Source of the DNA: Acidobacteriota bacterium
Lineage (GTDB): Bacteria; Acidobacteriota; Vicinamibacteria; Vicinamibacterales; UBA2999
Assembly (NCBI GenBank): GCA_030697165.1
Contig: JAUYQQ010000004.1
Location: forward strand, 141,390-205,389
Reading direction: 5' to 3'
DNA: 64,000 bases
Below the pieces are notes generated by a model. That model made no database searches. It saw only the letters and a program-made list of their open reading frames with translations, and had not been told where the DNA came from. The position numbers and the translations under genes were made by a program. Shown here one piece after another: positions 31,553 to 40,054 of this stretch (its first letter is position 1; each line of letters opens with the position of its first letter).

Positions 31553-32901
31553 TCACGCCGCAAGAAGACCTGGTCCGCCGCGTCGGCGCGGCGCTGCGGG
31601 CGACGGAGCTCTACGCCCCCACCCATCCCCTGGTCGATCGCGCGGCCACGGCGCTGCACGCCCTGTTGAAGCCGACGCTGGCCGAGACGCCGGCCGTGAT
31701 CGTGGCCTTCCTGGAAGACGATGTCGTGGTCAACGACTTCCGGCTACCGCGCGGTTCGGGCTCGCTGGCCGGGTTGCTGCGCGACATGCGCGACCGCAAG
31801 ATCGAGAAGATCACGTTCGGCCGCGAGGTCGAAGTCACCGACATTCGGGCGCTGATGGACGAGCTGGCCGACCGCACCTCGCGCACCGCCGTCAGCGATC
31901 GCCTGACCTCGCGTGGCGTTCGCCGCATCCAGGTGTCGAAGGTGGTGGTCGAAGAACCCGACGACTCGGAAGTGGGACTGGCAGCGGCCAAGCAGATGTA
32001 TACGAAGGCGGTGTCAACCGCCGAGACCATCTGGACGGCCGCGAAGGCCGGGCAGCAACCCGATCCGGCCGACGCGCGCGGCATTATCGACAGCCTGTCG
32101 AAGCTGGTCTACCAGGACCGCACGTCGCTGCTCGCCCTCACCGCGCTCAAGCGGCACGACAACTACACCTTCACGCACATGGTGAACGTGGCGGCGCTGT
32201 CGATGGCGATGGCGCGCTCGCTCGACCTCGAGGGTCCGATGCTGCGCGAGTTCGGCTTCGCGGCGCTGATGCATGACATCGGCAAGGTCCACACGCCGCT
32301 CGAGATCCTGAACAAGCCCGACAAGCTGACCAACGAAGAGTTCACCATCATGAAGCTGCACGTGGTGAACGGCGCGCACATCCTGCGGCGCACGCCCGAA
32401 ACGCCGGCGCTGGCGCCGGTCGTCGCCTTCGAGCATCACCTGAAGCAGGATCTCAGCGGCTACCCCGAGAACATCGGCGCGCGGACGCTGAACCTGTGCA
32501 CCATGGTGGTCAGCATCGTCGATGTGTTCGACGCGCTGCGCAGCAATCGCGTCTATCGGGCCGGACTGGCGACCGATCGCATCAAGCACATCATGGGCCA
32601 GCAGGACAGCCCGGCGTTCCATCCGTCGCTGCTGCGGCGGTTCGTCAACCTGATGGGGCTGTTCCCGATTGGCACGGTGGTCCGGCTCAGCACCGAGGAA
32701 GTGGGGGTGGTCACGCAGACCCATCCGGACGACCCCTTCCGGCCACAAGTGAAGCTGGTGCTCGATCGCCTGGGCGCGCCGTATGAAACGCCGCTCCTGA
32801 CCAACACCTGGGATCGCGACAGCCGCGGCGAGTTCCATCGTGCGGTGGTTGAAGCCGTCGATGGCCCCCAGGTAGGCATTGACCCGCTGGCGTACTTATA
32901 A
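31549..32901 (+). CDS. HD-GYP domain protein with shared N-terminal module (copy 1)
   Basis: A 450-residue protein. The N-terminal module (about residues 1-110) has LVRRVGAALRATELYAPTHP and AVIVAFLEDDVVVNDFRLPR. The HD-GYP domain follows from about residue 195: YTFTHMVNVA, MHDIGKVHTPLEILNKPDKL with H242-D243, MKLHVVNGAHILRR, FEHHLKQDLSGYP, and VSIVDVFDALRSNRVYR. HD-GYP enzymes degrade cyclic di-GMP to pGpG or GMP. Two changes are notable: the usual HHE triad reads HHL and the DGxGYP motif reads DLSGYP, so activity may be altered. It ends GIDPLAYL, matching the paralog at 35196 (GIDPLNYL). Confidence 0.88.
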   Translation: MITPQEDLVRRVGAALRATELYAPTHPLVDRAATALHALLKPTLAETPAVIVAFLEDDVVVNDFRLPRGSGSLAGLLRDMRDRKIEKITFGREVEVTDIRALMDELADRTSRTAVSDRLTSRGVRRIQVSKVVVEEPDDSEVGLAAAKQMYTKAVSTAETIWTAAKAGQQPDPADARGIIDSLSKLVYQDRTSLLALTALKRHDNYTFTHMVNVAALSMAMARSLDLEGPMLREFGFAALMHDIGKVHTPLEILNKPDKLTNEEFTIMKLHVVNGAHILRRTPETPALAPVVAFEHHLKQDLSGYPENIGARTLNLCTMVVSIVDVFDALRSNRVYRAGLATDRIKHIMGQQDSPAFHPSLLRRFVNLMGLFPIGTVVRLSTEEVGVVTQTHPDDPFRPQVKLVLDRLGAPYETPLLTNTWDRDSRGEFHRAVVEAVDGPQVGIDPLAYL

Positions 32902-32919
32902 TTCCTGGTTACCTCAGCC

Positions 32920-35199
32920 ATGCCGTCCTCATCCACTCCGTCGCCGGAACCGCTCTCGCCCGACACTGCCGGGCGCCTGTCGGAGTTCGCCAAGGCCTGC
33001 AAGGCGGCGACGCGCGTGGTGTCGATGTACCCGCCCAGCCATCCGACGATCCAGGGGGCGTTGTCGCGCATTACCGAGGCCGGCAAGCAGGCGGTCTATC
33101 ACGGCCCGCTGCCGATCACCGTGTTGCCCGACGCGTTGCTGGTGGGTGGCCGCGGCTTCGCCAAACCGGATCCAGCCGCCGCCGAACTGGCCTCGCTGCT
33201 CCACCTGCAGATGATCGGCGAAGTCACCTTGCTCAGCACGCTCGAACCCGACGAGTGGCATGCCTTCCTGATGCTGCTCGCCAAGTCGCCCGAGGACGCC
33301 CGGGCCATTGGCGGCGTGGCCGCGGCGTGGGCGGCCAACGGCAACCAGTCGATCACGCTCAAAGAAATCGACTATGCCGAGGTCTTGCGCGAGCGCGCCG
33401 GCAACGGCGAGTCGGCGTCGTGGGACCGCATCCTGGCCACGCTCAGCGAAGAGCAGGAAGAGTCGGGCGTCCTCGAACCGGGCATGGCCGGCATGCTCGA
33501 GATGGCGAAGGACTCGCAGCGGCTGGCGCAATTCGCCGAGAAGCTGCAGGCGCACGGCCGCGCCAGCGGCGACGACTCGGTCCAGCAGCGCAAGTCGCTG
33601 CTGGAACTGATGCACGGGCTGGCCAACTACGCCGCCGAACGGCAGCCCGGCGAACTGGACGCCGTGCTCGATCGCATGGCCGGCGCCGCGGCGCAGATGT
33701 CGCCGGACATGCTGCTGACGCTCATCACCGATCCGCCCCCGCTGCAGCCGCCCGGCTCGACCGCACCGCGCATGGACCTGGGCGGCGAGCTGCAGGCCCG
33801 CCTCACCGACGAGATGCTGACCAGGTTTCTCGTCGAAAACGTGGTCAAGGACCGCGGCGCCAGCAACCGGCTGGCGGCAGCATTCCAGACGTTGGTGCCC
33901 GACCCCGAACGCCAACAAAGCATCCTCGCCGCTGCGACCGAACAGGCCGCGGCCATGTTCGGCGACGATCCGCAGTTCGAAAGCGTGTGGAACAGCTCGA
34001 CGCAGATGCTGACCACGTATTCCGACTCGCAGTTCGTGTCGGAAGATTACGCCCGCGAGTTGACCTCGGCGCGCACCATGGCGCTCGAGGTGGACAAGAT
34101 CGGCGACGACCCGCCGGTGCGCATCCGCGCCTGGATGTCCACGGTTAGCGACGAAGAGGTCCGTGGCCTTGACCAGCGATTGTTGCTGGATCTGCTGACC
34201 ATCGAGGCGCGCCACGATGCCTGGGCCGGAGTGCTGGATCTCACCGTCGGCAGCATCGAACAGCTGGTGCTCGTCGGCGATCTGGCGCTCGCCGCCCAAC
34301 TGGTCGATGCCGTCGTCGCCGCCGCGAAGCGGACCGAGTCGGCCAATGCGGCGTACGCCGCGGCTGGCGTCACGCGCCTGGTCGATGGTGCCCTGGTCCG
34401 GCACCTGGCGTTGTTCCTGCGCCAGGCCACCGACGGCGAAGTGGGCATCGCGACGCAGATCTGCAACACCATTGGCCCCGACCTGGTCGAGCCCCTGGCC
34501 GATGCGCTGGCCGCCGAAGACAACGCCCGCACGGTGCGCCTCCTGCGCGACATCCTGATCGGGTTCGGCAGCGCCGCCCGCCAGTACGCCGACGAGTTGC
34601 GCACGTCGCCGAACCCGGCGGTGCGCCGCGCCGCAGTGGACCTGCTGCGCGCCCTGGGGGGTGAAGCCGCGCTGCCCGACTTGCGCAACCTCCTGGACGA
34701 TGGCGATCCGCAGGTGCAACGAGAGGCGCTGCGGGCGATCGTGCAGATTGGCACGAACGAGGCGTTCCAGGCACTCGAGCACGCCCTGAAGAACGGCCAG
34801 CCGCACACGCGAGAGGCGATCCTGCAGGCGCTCGGGTCGCTGCGCGACGAGCGCGCGGCGCCGCTGTTCGTCCACTTGCTCACGCACACCGGCTACACCG
34901 GCGCGCTCGAGGGCGACTACATCTCGAACATCGAGTCGCTCGGACGCGTCGCCAACGATGAACGCTCGGTCGCGACGCTGAAGGACATCCTCTATCGCGG
35001 CGAGTGGTACGCGCCTGGGCGCACCACCCGCATCCGGACGGCGGCTGCGCGCGCCCTGCGCGCGATCAGCCTGCCGAGCGCCGAGCGCACGTTGAGCGAA
35101 GCGGCCGACGGCGGTTCGCGCGGCGTCAAGCGCGCGGTCAGGACGGCGCTGGCCGAACCCGCGCCGATGCGGTCCGCGGCACGGAGGACCCAGGCGTGA
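32920..35199 (+). CDS. HEAT-repeat protein with shared N-terminal module (copy 2)
   Basis: A 759-residue paralog of the protein at 29339. The N-terminal module reads LSEFAKACKAATRVVSMYPP then SHP, followed by LPITVLPDALLVGGRGF. The second shared block is NQSITLKEIDYAEVLRERAG at about residue 145-165. A helical region continues to about 560. HEAT repeats occupy roughly 560-755: VRRAAVDLLRALGGEAALPD, QREALRAIVQIGTNEAFQAL, TREAILQALGSLRDERAAPL. No membrane segment or signal peptide is seen. The stop codon overlaps the GTG start of the second HD-GYP gene (GTGA), copying the arrangement of the first pair. Confidence 0.85.
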   Translation: MPSSSTPSPEPLSPDTAGRLSEFAKACKAATRVVSMYPPSHPTIQGALSRITEAGKQAVYHGPLPITVLPDALLVGGRGFAKPDPAAAELASLLHLQMIGEVTLLSTLEPDEWHAFLMLLAKSPEDARAIGGVAAAWAANGNQSITLKEIDYAEVLRERAGNGESASWDRILATLSEEQEESGVLEPGMAGMLEMAKDSQRLAQFAEKLQAHGRASGDDSVQQRKSLLELMHGLANYAAERQPGELDAVLDRMAGAAAQMSPDMLLTLITDPPPLQPPGSTAPRMDLGGELQARLTDEMLTRFLVENVVKDRGASNRLAAAFQTLVPDPERQQSILAAATEQAAAMFGDDPQFESVWNSSTQMLTTYSDSQFVSEDYARELTSARTMALEVDKIGDDPPVRIRAWMSTVSDEEVRGLDQRLLLDLLTIEARHDAWAGVLDLTVGSIEQLVLVGDLALAAQLVDAVVAAAKRTESANAAYAAAGVTRLVDGALVRHLALFLRQATDGEVGIATQICNTIGPDLVEPLADALAAEDNARTVRLLRDILIGFGSAARQYADELRTSPNPAVRRAAVDLLRALGGEAALPDLRNLLDDGDPQVQREALRAIVQIGTNEAFQALEHALKNGQPHTREAILQALGSLRDERAAPLFVHLLTHTGYTGALEGDYISNIESLGRVANDERSVATLKDILYRGEWYAPGRTTRIRTAAARALRAISLPSAERTLSEAADGGSRGVKRAVRTALAEPAPMRSAARRTQA

Positions 35200-36593
35200 T
35201 CGATCCAGTCACCCGCCTGCGGATGGCCGACGAGTTCATGCGCCGGCTGGGCGCCGCGTTGCGCGGCGCCCAGCTGTACGCGCCCTCGCATCCGCTGGTG
35301 CAGCGGGCATTCGACGGCCTCAACGAATCGATCACGCAGTTGCTGAGCGACCAACCGTCGGTGGCGATCGGCATCATCGGCCAGGAAGTGATTGTCGGCG
35401 ACATGCCGTTGCCGCGCGCCGCCGAGTCGATGGGCGAGATGATCCGGCGACTGAAGTCGCTCGGCATCGAACGCATCGTGTTCGACCGTGGCGTGACCCC
35501 CGACGAACTGCAGACGCTGGCGCAAACCATTGCCCACCCCGAGCGGCGGCCCGGCGCGTCGGGACCAGGCGTCGAACCCAACGATCCGCTGGCCGTGCTC
35601 GGGACGCTGACGCACATTCGGGTGGGGCGCATCCAGGCCGAGCAGAAAGTCGAGAAGTCGGCAGCCGACGTCGCGACGATCCGGCGTCTCTATGCGGACG
35701 CCTCGAATGTGGCCGGCCAGGTGTGGGAGATGGCCAAGACCGAGGACACGCCCGACCCGAAGGCCGCTCGCGCCCTGATCGATTCACTGGCGCAGGCCGT
35801 GTCAGCCAACCGGACCGCGCTGATTGCCCTGACCGCACTCAAGAATTACGACAACTACACGTTCACGCACATGGTGAACGTGTCGATTCTGACCATGTCG
35901 CAGGCGCGCGCGCTCGGCATGGAAGGCTCGATGCTGCGCGAATTGGGCCTGGCAGCGCTGATGCACGATATCGGCAAGGTGCGCACGCCGACCGAGATCC
36001 TGAACAAGCCCGAGAAACTGACCGACGCCGAGTTCAACATCATGCGCATGCACGTGGTGGACGGCGCGGAGATTCTCCGGCGCACGCCGGAAATGCCGGC
36101 GATTGCCCCGGTGATCGCGTTCGAACACCACTTGCGCCTCGACGGCACGGGCTATCCCTTCGGCGTCTCGCGGGCCGGCCTCAACCTGGGCACCATGCTG
36201 TGCAGCATTGCCGACGTCTACGACGCCATGCGATCGCAGCGCGCGTATCAGCAGGCCTTCCCGTCGGACCGCATTCTCGAAGTGATGAAGCGCAACGACG
36301 GCCAGCAGTTCGACCAGCACCTGGTCCGCCGCTTCACGCAGCTGCTCGGCATCTACCCGCCCGGCAACCTGGTGCGCCTCGACACCGGCGCCCTCGCCGT
36401 GGTCATGGCCGTGCACGCGCCGGATCCCTACAAGCCACGCGTCCGCGTCATCCAGTTGCCGTCGCGACAGGCCCTGGAGGTTCCGTACGACATCAACCTG
36501 TGGGAAGCCACCGCAGACGGTCCCGGGCCCAAGAGCGTGCTGGCACCATTGGATCCCGCCGAGTACGGGATCGATCCGCTGAACTACTTGTAG
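35196..36593 (+). CDS. HD-GYP domain protein with shared N-terminal module (copy 2)
   Basis: A 465-residue paralog of the protein at 31549, starting at GTG 35196 after ACGGAGG. The N-terminal module has EFMRRLGAALRGAQLYAPSH and SVAIGIIGQEVIVGDMPLPR. The HD-GYP domain starts near residue 210: YTFTHMVNVSILTM, MHDIGKVRTPTEILNKPEKL with H257-D258, MRMHVVDGAEILRR, FEHHLRLDGTGYPFG and CSIADVYDAMRSQRAYQ. Apart from HHE reading HHL, the motifs are canonical, so cyclic di-GMP hydrolysis is likely. It ends the four-gene operon. The spacer to the protease gene is 31 bases. Confidence 0.9.
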   Translation: MIDPVTRLRMADEFMRRLGAALRGAQLYAPSHPLVQRAFDGLNESITQLLSDQPSVAIGIIGQEVIVGDMPLPRAAESMGEMIRRLKSLGIERIVFDRGVTPDELQTLAQTIAHPERRPGASGPGVEPNDPLAVLGTLTHIRVGRIQAEQKVEKSAADVATIRRLYADASNVAGQVWEMAKTEDTPDPKAARALIDSLAQAVSANRTALIALTALKNYDNYTFTHMVNVSILTMSQARALGMEGSMLRELGLAALMHDIGKVRTPTEILNKPEKLTDAEFNIMRMHVVDGAEILRRTPEMPAIAPVIAFEHHLRLDGTGYPFGVSRAGLNLGTMLCSIADVYDAMRSQRAYQQAFPSDRILEVMKRNDGQQFDQHLVRRFTQLLGIYPPGNLVRLDTGALAVVMAVHAPDPYKPRVRVIQLPSRQALEVPYDINLWEATADGPGPKSVLAPLDPAEYGIDPLNYL

Positions 36594-36624
36594 CGGTGGG
36601 CGCCGGAGCAACTAACATGACGGT

Positions 36625-38193
36625 ATGACGTTGTGGAAGACGGTGGGCCTCGCGGCCGTCATTGGCGCGGGACTGCTCACCGCCACCGGGATCGGCCAGG
36701 AACCACAGGCGCCCGCCTTCACCCGGATGCTGATGCAGGAGGCCTCGCTGCCGCCGATCGATCGCGGCCTGCGTGACCAGGACCCGCCGCGCCCGGCGCG
36801 CGGCCGCGACGACGCCGACCGGCTGCGCGAACGCGGCGACGCCGACCTCCCGTACGTCCGCGGCTCGGTGATCGTCAAGTTCAAGCCCGACGCCACGGCC
36901 GGCGGCATCACGGCCGCGACCAGCCAGGTCGCCGGTGACACGGTCGACCGATCCGGCTCCGCCAACTTCGACCTCATCGGCATTCCCCACGACGCCGATC
37001 CCGAAGCCGCCGCCGCGGTGCTGCGCGCGCGGCCCGACGTCGAGTACGCCCAGCCGCGCTATCGCAACTACGCGATGAGCAGGCCCAACGACCCGCTGTA
37101 CGCCAACCAGTGGAACTTCCCCGCCCTCGACATGGAGCGCGCGTGGGACATCCAGCCTGGCGCGACCTCCGACATCATCGTGGCCGTGCTCGACAGTGGC
37201 GTGGCCTTCCATTCGGGCACGTTCCGCTACAACTCGCGATTCCCGTTCCGCATGACCCAGGGCGGCCCCCTCTACCCCGCCCTAGGGATTGTTGACGTCC
37301 CGTTCGCGGCGGCGCCGGAACTGGGCGCGAGCGGCTCGACGCGCTTCGTGGCCCCGCGCGACTTCATCTGGGACGACGATTTCCCGGTCGATCTCGATTC
37401 GCACGGCACGCACGTCACGGGCACGGTTGGCCAGCTCACCAACAACGGCATCGGCGTCGCCGGCATGGCCTACAACGTCCGGATCATGCCGGTGAAGATC
37501 ATCCAGTCGCTGTGGGATGAGATCTTCTCGAGTCCGAACGAGGGCACCGACGATGTGGTGGCGCGAGGGATTCGCTATGCGGCCGACAACGGCGCGAAGG
37601 TGATCAACCTGAGCATTGGCCGCTCGTCAGGCGGACCCGCGCCGGTGGTCACCGACGCCATGCGCTACGCGGTGGGCCGGGGCGTGTTCATCGCCGTGGC
37701 GTCAGGCAACACCCGCGACCGCGGTAACCAGCCCAACCGGTTGGCGCAGCCGGCGCCCGACATCAACGGGATGGTGGCGGTCGGCGCGGTCGGCCGCACG
37801 CTCGACGCGGCCTACTACTCGACCTCGGGCACGTTCGTGGAACTGTCGGCGCCCGGCGGCGACCAGCGCGCCGGCGGCACGAGCGCCGGCATCCTGCAAC
37901 AGACCCTCGACCTCGACCTGCTCGAAACCTTCGAGCGGCCGCCGTCGCAGTACGGGCCGCCACGGGCCGACTCGTTTTCCTACTACTACTACCAGGGCAC
38001 GTCCATGGCGACGCCGCACGTGTCGGGCTTTGCCGCGCTGCTGATGCAGCAGGGCGTGACCAACCCGGCGGCGATCGAGGCGGCCATGAAGCTGTATGCC
38101 ACCGACAAGGGCGCCGCGGGCCGCGACGACCTGTTCGGCCACGGCCTCATCAACCCACGCGCCACGCTGCGCGGCCTCGGCCTCGCGCGATAA
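36625..38193 (+). CDS. S8 family (subtilisin-like) serine peptidase, exported
   Basis: A 522-residue secreted protease. A signal peptide (VGLAAVIGAGLLTATGIGQ) precedes a propeptide-like region with YVRGSVIVKFKPDATAGG and DVEYAQPRYRNY. The catalytic triad is D190 in VAVLDSGVAF, H260 in SHGTHVTGTVG and S460 in GTSMATPHVSGFAALLMQQG; N in ASGNTRDRG fits the oxyanion hole. The catalytic domain contains extra loops between D and H. It should act outside the cytoplasm. The 3' neighbours (beta-barrel-like protein and alkyltransferase-like protein) follow closely on the same strand, so a common transcript is possible. Confidence 0.93.
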   Translation: MTLWKTVGLAAVIGAGLLTATGIGQEPQAPAFTRMLMQEASLPPIDRGLRDQDPPRPARGRDDADRLRERGDADLPYVRGSVIVKFKPDATAGGITAATSQVAGDTVDRSGSANFDLIGIPHDADPEAAAAVLRARPDVEYAQPRYRNYAMSRPNDPLYANQWNFPALDMERAWDIQPGATSDIIVAVLDSGVAFHSGTFRYNSRFPFRMTQGGPLYPALGIVDVPFAAAPELGASGSTRFVAPRDFIWDDDFPVDLDSHGTHVTGTVGQLTNNGIGVAGMAYNVRIMPVKIIQSLWDEIFSSPNEGTDDVVARGIRYAADNGAKVINLSIGRSSGGPAPVVTDAMRYAVGRGVFIAVASGNTRDRGNQPNRLAQPAPDINGMVAVGAVGRTLDAAYYSTSGTFVELSAPGGDQRAGGTSAGILQQTLDLDLLETFERPPSQYGPPRADSFSYYYYQGTSMATPHVSGFAALLMQQGVTNPAAIEAAMKLYATDKGAAGRDDLFGHGLINPRATLRGLGLAR

Positions 38194-38203
38194 CGGCCAC
38201 AGG

Positions 38204-38893
38204 ATGACACAGATGACGCAGATCACACAGGTGGGGCGCCTCGGTGTTCTGGCGATGGTTGCGACCTTGTCGATGGCCTTGCCGGCCACGGCGCAAACCA
38301 CCGTGCGGCGATCCGCGCCCTCGCGCAGCATCGAGATGGGCGGCTACGCCATGGTCGGGCAGTTCACCTTCGCGGCCACCGACAGCTTCGACGCCATCCT
38401 GGGCACGCCTTCAGGAACCATCCTGGGCGGCGGCGCCACCGCCGGCCTGCCGTGGGGCGGGCTGTTCGTGGACATCGGCGCCTGGCAGTTCGCGGCTGAA
38501 GGCGAGCGCGTGCTGATCCTCGACGGCCAGGTCTACCCGCTCGGCATCCCGGTCAACGTCTCGGTCGTGCCGCTCGAGATCAGCGCCGGCTGGAAGTTTC
38601 GATTTCGCCGCCTGCCCAAGTTGATTCCCTATGCGGCCGGGGGCTACACCTCGATGGGCTACAAAGAGACCTCCTCGTTTTCGGGCGCGGGCGAAGACGT
38701 CCACGAGCGGTTTGGCGGATACCACCTGCGCGGCGGCGCCGAGTTCAAGATCACGCGCTGGCTGGGCGTGGCAGGCGAGGTCGCCTGGACCACAATACCT
38801 GACGCCATCGGCGAGGGTGGCGTGTCGAAGGCGTTTGGCGAAGACAACCTCGGAGGGACCAGCCTCCGGGCGCGCATCACGGTGGGCCGGTGA
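38204..38893 (+). CDS. outer-membrane beta-barrel-like exported protein
   Basis: A 229-residue protein with a signal peptide (LGVLAMVATLSMALPATAQ) behind a repetitive start (MTQMTQITQVG). The mature part alternates hydrophobic residues as in a small beta-barrel: GGYAMVGQFTFAATDSFDA, GLFVDIGAWQFAAEGERV, VVPLEISAGWKFRFRRLPKL, PYAAGGYTSMGYKE, HLRGGAEFKITRWLGVAGEV and a final strand TSLRARITVGR. This is the layout of eight-stranded outer-membrane porin-like proteins. Its function is unknown. The stop codon overlaps the GTG of the next gene (GTGA). Confidence 0.8.
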   Translation: MTQMTQITQVGRLGVLAMVATLSMALPATAQTTVRRSAPSRSIEMGGYAMVGQFTFAATDSFDAILGTPSGTILGGGATAGLPWGGLFVDIGAWQFAAEGERVLILDGQVYPLGIPVNVSVVPLEISAGWKFRFRRLPKLIPYAAGGYTSMGYKETSSFSGAGEDVHERFGGYHLRGGAEFKITRWLGVAGEVAWTTIPDAIGEGGVSKAFGEDNLGGTSLRARITVGR

Positions 38894-39189
38894 CCGCGTT
38901 CGAGCGCAAGGTCCTGCTGATCGTGTCGCGCATCCCGCCGGGGCGGGTGACCACCTACGGCGACGTGGCCCGCCTGGCCGGCAAGCCCCGCGCCGCCCGA
39001 GCCGTGGGCAACATCATGCGCACCGCCGACCGGCCCGGCCTGCCCTACCACCGGGTCGTCGCCGCTGGGGGCCGGCTGGGCGGCTACTCCAGTTTGTCCC
39101 TCAAACGGTCCCTGCTATCGGCGGAGGGCCTGACCGTCGCCCCGGGACGAGTGGTAGGCTTTTCGGGAATTCATTGGAAGGGTGCCTAG
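38890..39189 (+). CDS. alkyltransferase-like (ATL) DNA-repair protein
   Basis: A 99-residue protein of the O6-alkylguanine-DNA alkyltransferase C-terminal fold: PPGRVTTYGDVARLAGKPRA with the helix-turn-helix, ARAVGNIMR with the arginine finger, and the active-site loop LPYHRVVAAGG. The methyl-accepting cysteine of true alkyltransferases (PCHRV) is replaced by Y53. It therefore belongs to the ATL proteins, which bind O6-alkylguanine without repairing it and hand it to nucleotide excision repair. The start is a GTG overlapping the upstream stop. Its 3' end runs into an inverted GGTGCCT repeat array that encodes the last residues. Confidence 0.85.
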   Translation: MTAFERKVLLIVSRIPPGRVTTYGDVARLAGKPRAARAVGNIMRTADRPGLPYHRVVAAGGRLGGYSSLSLKRSLLSAEGLTVAPGRVVGFSGIHWKGA

Positions 39190-39393
39190 GGTGCCTAGGG
39201 TGCCTGGGGTGCCTGGGGTGCCTGGGGTGCCTGGGGTGCCTAAGGTGCCTGAGGTGCAAAGACGAAGAATGCGAACCAATTAGGCCTTTCAGACGTCTCT
39301 GTTGGCGTGCGCACCAATCCCAGGCCCACCCCCGCGCACCCTAGGCACCCTAGGCACCTTAGGCACCTTAGGCACCTTAGGCACCCTATCAAC
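39179..39393. repeat. inverted pair of GGTGCCTNG 9-bp tandem arrays
   Basis: About eight direct copies of GGTGCCTRG (39181-39256) are followed, after an 80-base spacer, by about six copies in the opposite orientation (CCTWRGGCAC, 39336-39388). The two arms are reverse complements and could pair over more than 50 bases. The left arm begins within the last codons of the ATL gene; the right arm ends just ahead of the sigma-factor start. The same nonamer recurs inside the rng gene. Confidence 0.9.
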
Positions 39394-39403
39394 CTCCTCC
39401 CCC

Positions 39404-39991
39404 ATGTCCCCGTCTAACCCTACAAGTGACGTGAACAGCGCCGATCTCGAGTTGGTCGAGCGCATTCGGAGTGGGGATGGGTCGGCGTTCGAGGCCCTGT
39501 ACCGCCAGCACGCCACGCGGCTCTACAATCTGGCGAGCCGGATGACCGGCGCCAAGGGCGAGGCCGACGACCTGCTGCAGGATATTTTCCTGCTGGCCTA
39601 CCGGAAGATTGCGAGCTTTCGGGGCGAGTCGTCCCTCGGCACGTGGCTTTACCGGTTGGCGATGAACCACTGCCTGGACGTGCTGCGCAACCGGCAAACG
39701 CGCATGGGCCAGCACACCGACTCGCTGGACGAGCCCGACGCCGTGCCGGTCGCGTCGCCGGTGCCGATCCTGAGCGCGGTCAGCCGCATCGACCTGGAAC
39801 GGGCGATCGCGTCGCTGCCGCCGGCCTGCCGGGCCGCCTTCCTCCTTCACGACGTGGAAGGGTTCGGGCATCATGAGGTCGGCACCATGCTCGGCGTGTC
39901 GGAAGGCACGTCGAAGTCGCAGGTGCACAAGGCGCGGATGCGTATTCGCTCCTACCTTGCGAACGGACTGCGGAAGAGAGTTGAAAGTTGA
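39404..39991 (+). CDS. ECF-type sigma-70 family sigma factor
   Basis: A 195-residue sigma factor. Region 2 runs LVERIRSGDGSAFEALYRQH to DDLLQDIFLLAYRKIASFRG with SSLGTWLYRLAMNHCLDVLR; region 4 has IASLPPACRAAFLLHDVEGF, EVGTMLGVSEGTSKSQVHKA as the helix-turn-helix. It directs RNA polymerase to a small regulon. The zinc-finger protein encoded 63 bases downstream is its probable anti-sigma factor. The ATG at 39404 is chosen; the frame extends upstream through the repeat array, giving only TLGTLGTLGT residues that are not protein-like. Confidence 0.92.
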   Translation: MSPSNPTSDVNSADLELVERIRSGDGSAFEALYRQHATRLYNLASRMTGAKGEADDLLQDIFLLAYRKIASFRGESSLGTWLYRLAMNHCLDVLRNRQTRMGQHTDSLDEPDAVPVASPVPILSAVSRIDLERAIASLPPACRAAFLLHDVEGFGHHEVGTMLGVSEGTSKSQVHKARMRIRSYLANGLRKRVES

Positions 39992-40053
39992 AGAGTTGAT
40001 AGTTGGTAGTTTTAGTTGGTAGTTTCAGTTTCAGTTTCAGTTTCAGTTTCAGT
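39972..40053. repeat. low-complexity direct array (AGTTGAA, AGTTTC units)
   Basis: From the sigma gene stop region to the anti-sigma ATG the DNA reads as AGTTGAA/AGTTGGTAGTTTT words followed by six TTTCAG hexamers (to about 40051). It leaves no recognisable ribosome binding site for the next gene. A related but inverted array is at 11912-12033. Confidence 0.8.
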
Positions 40054-40054
40054 T

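Noticed and set aside
39179..39393. Possible transposon terminal inverted repeats around a small insertion
   Set aside because: The 80-base interior has no coding capacity, no target-site duplication is visible, and the arms are tandem nonamers rather than single inverted ends.
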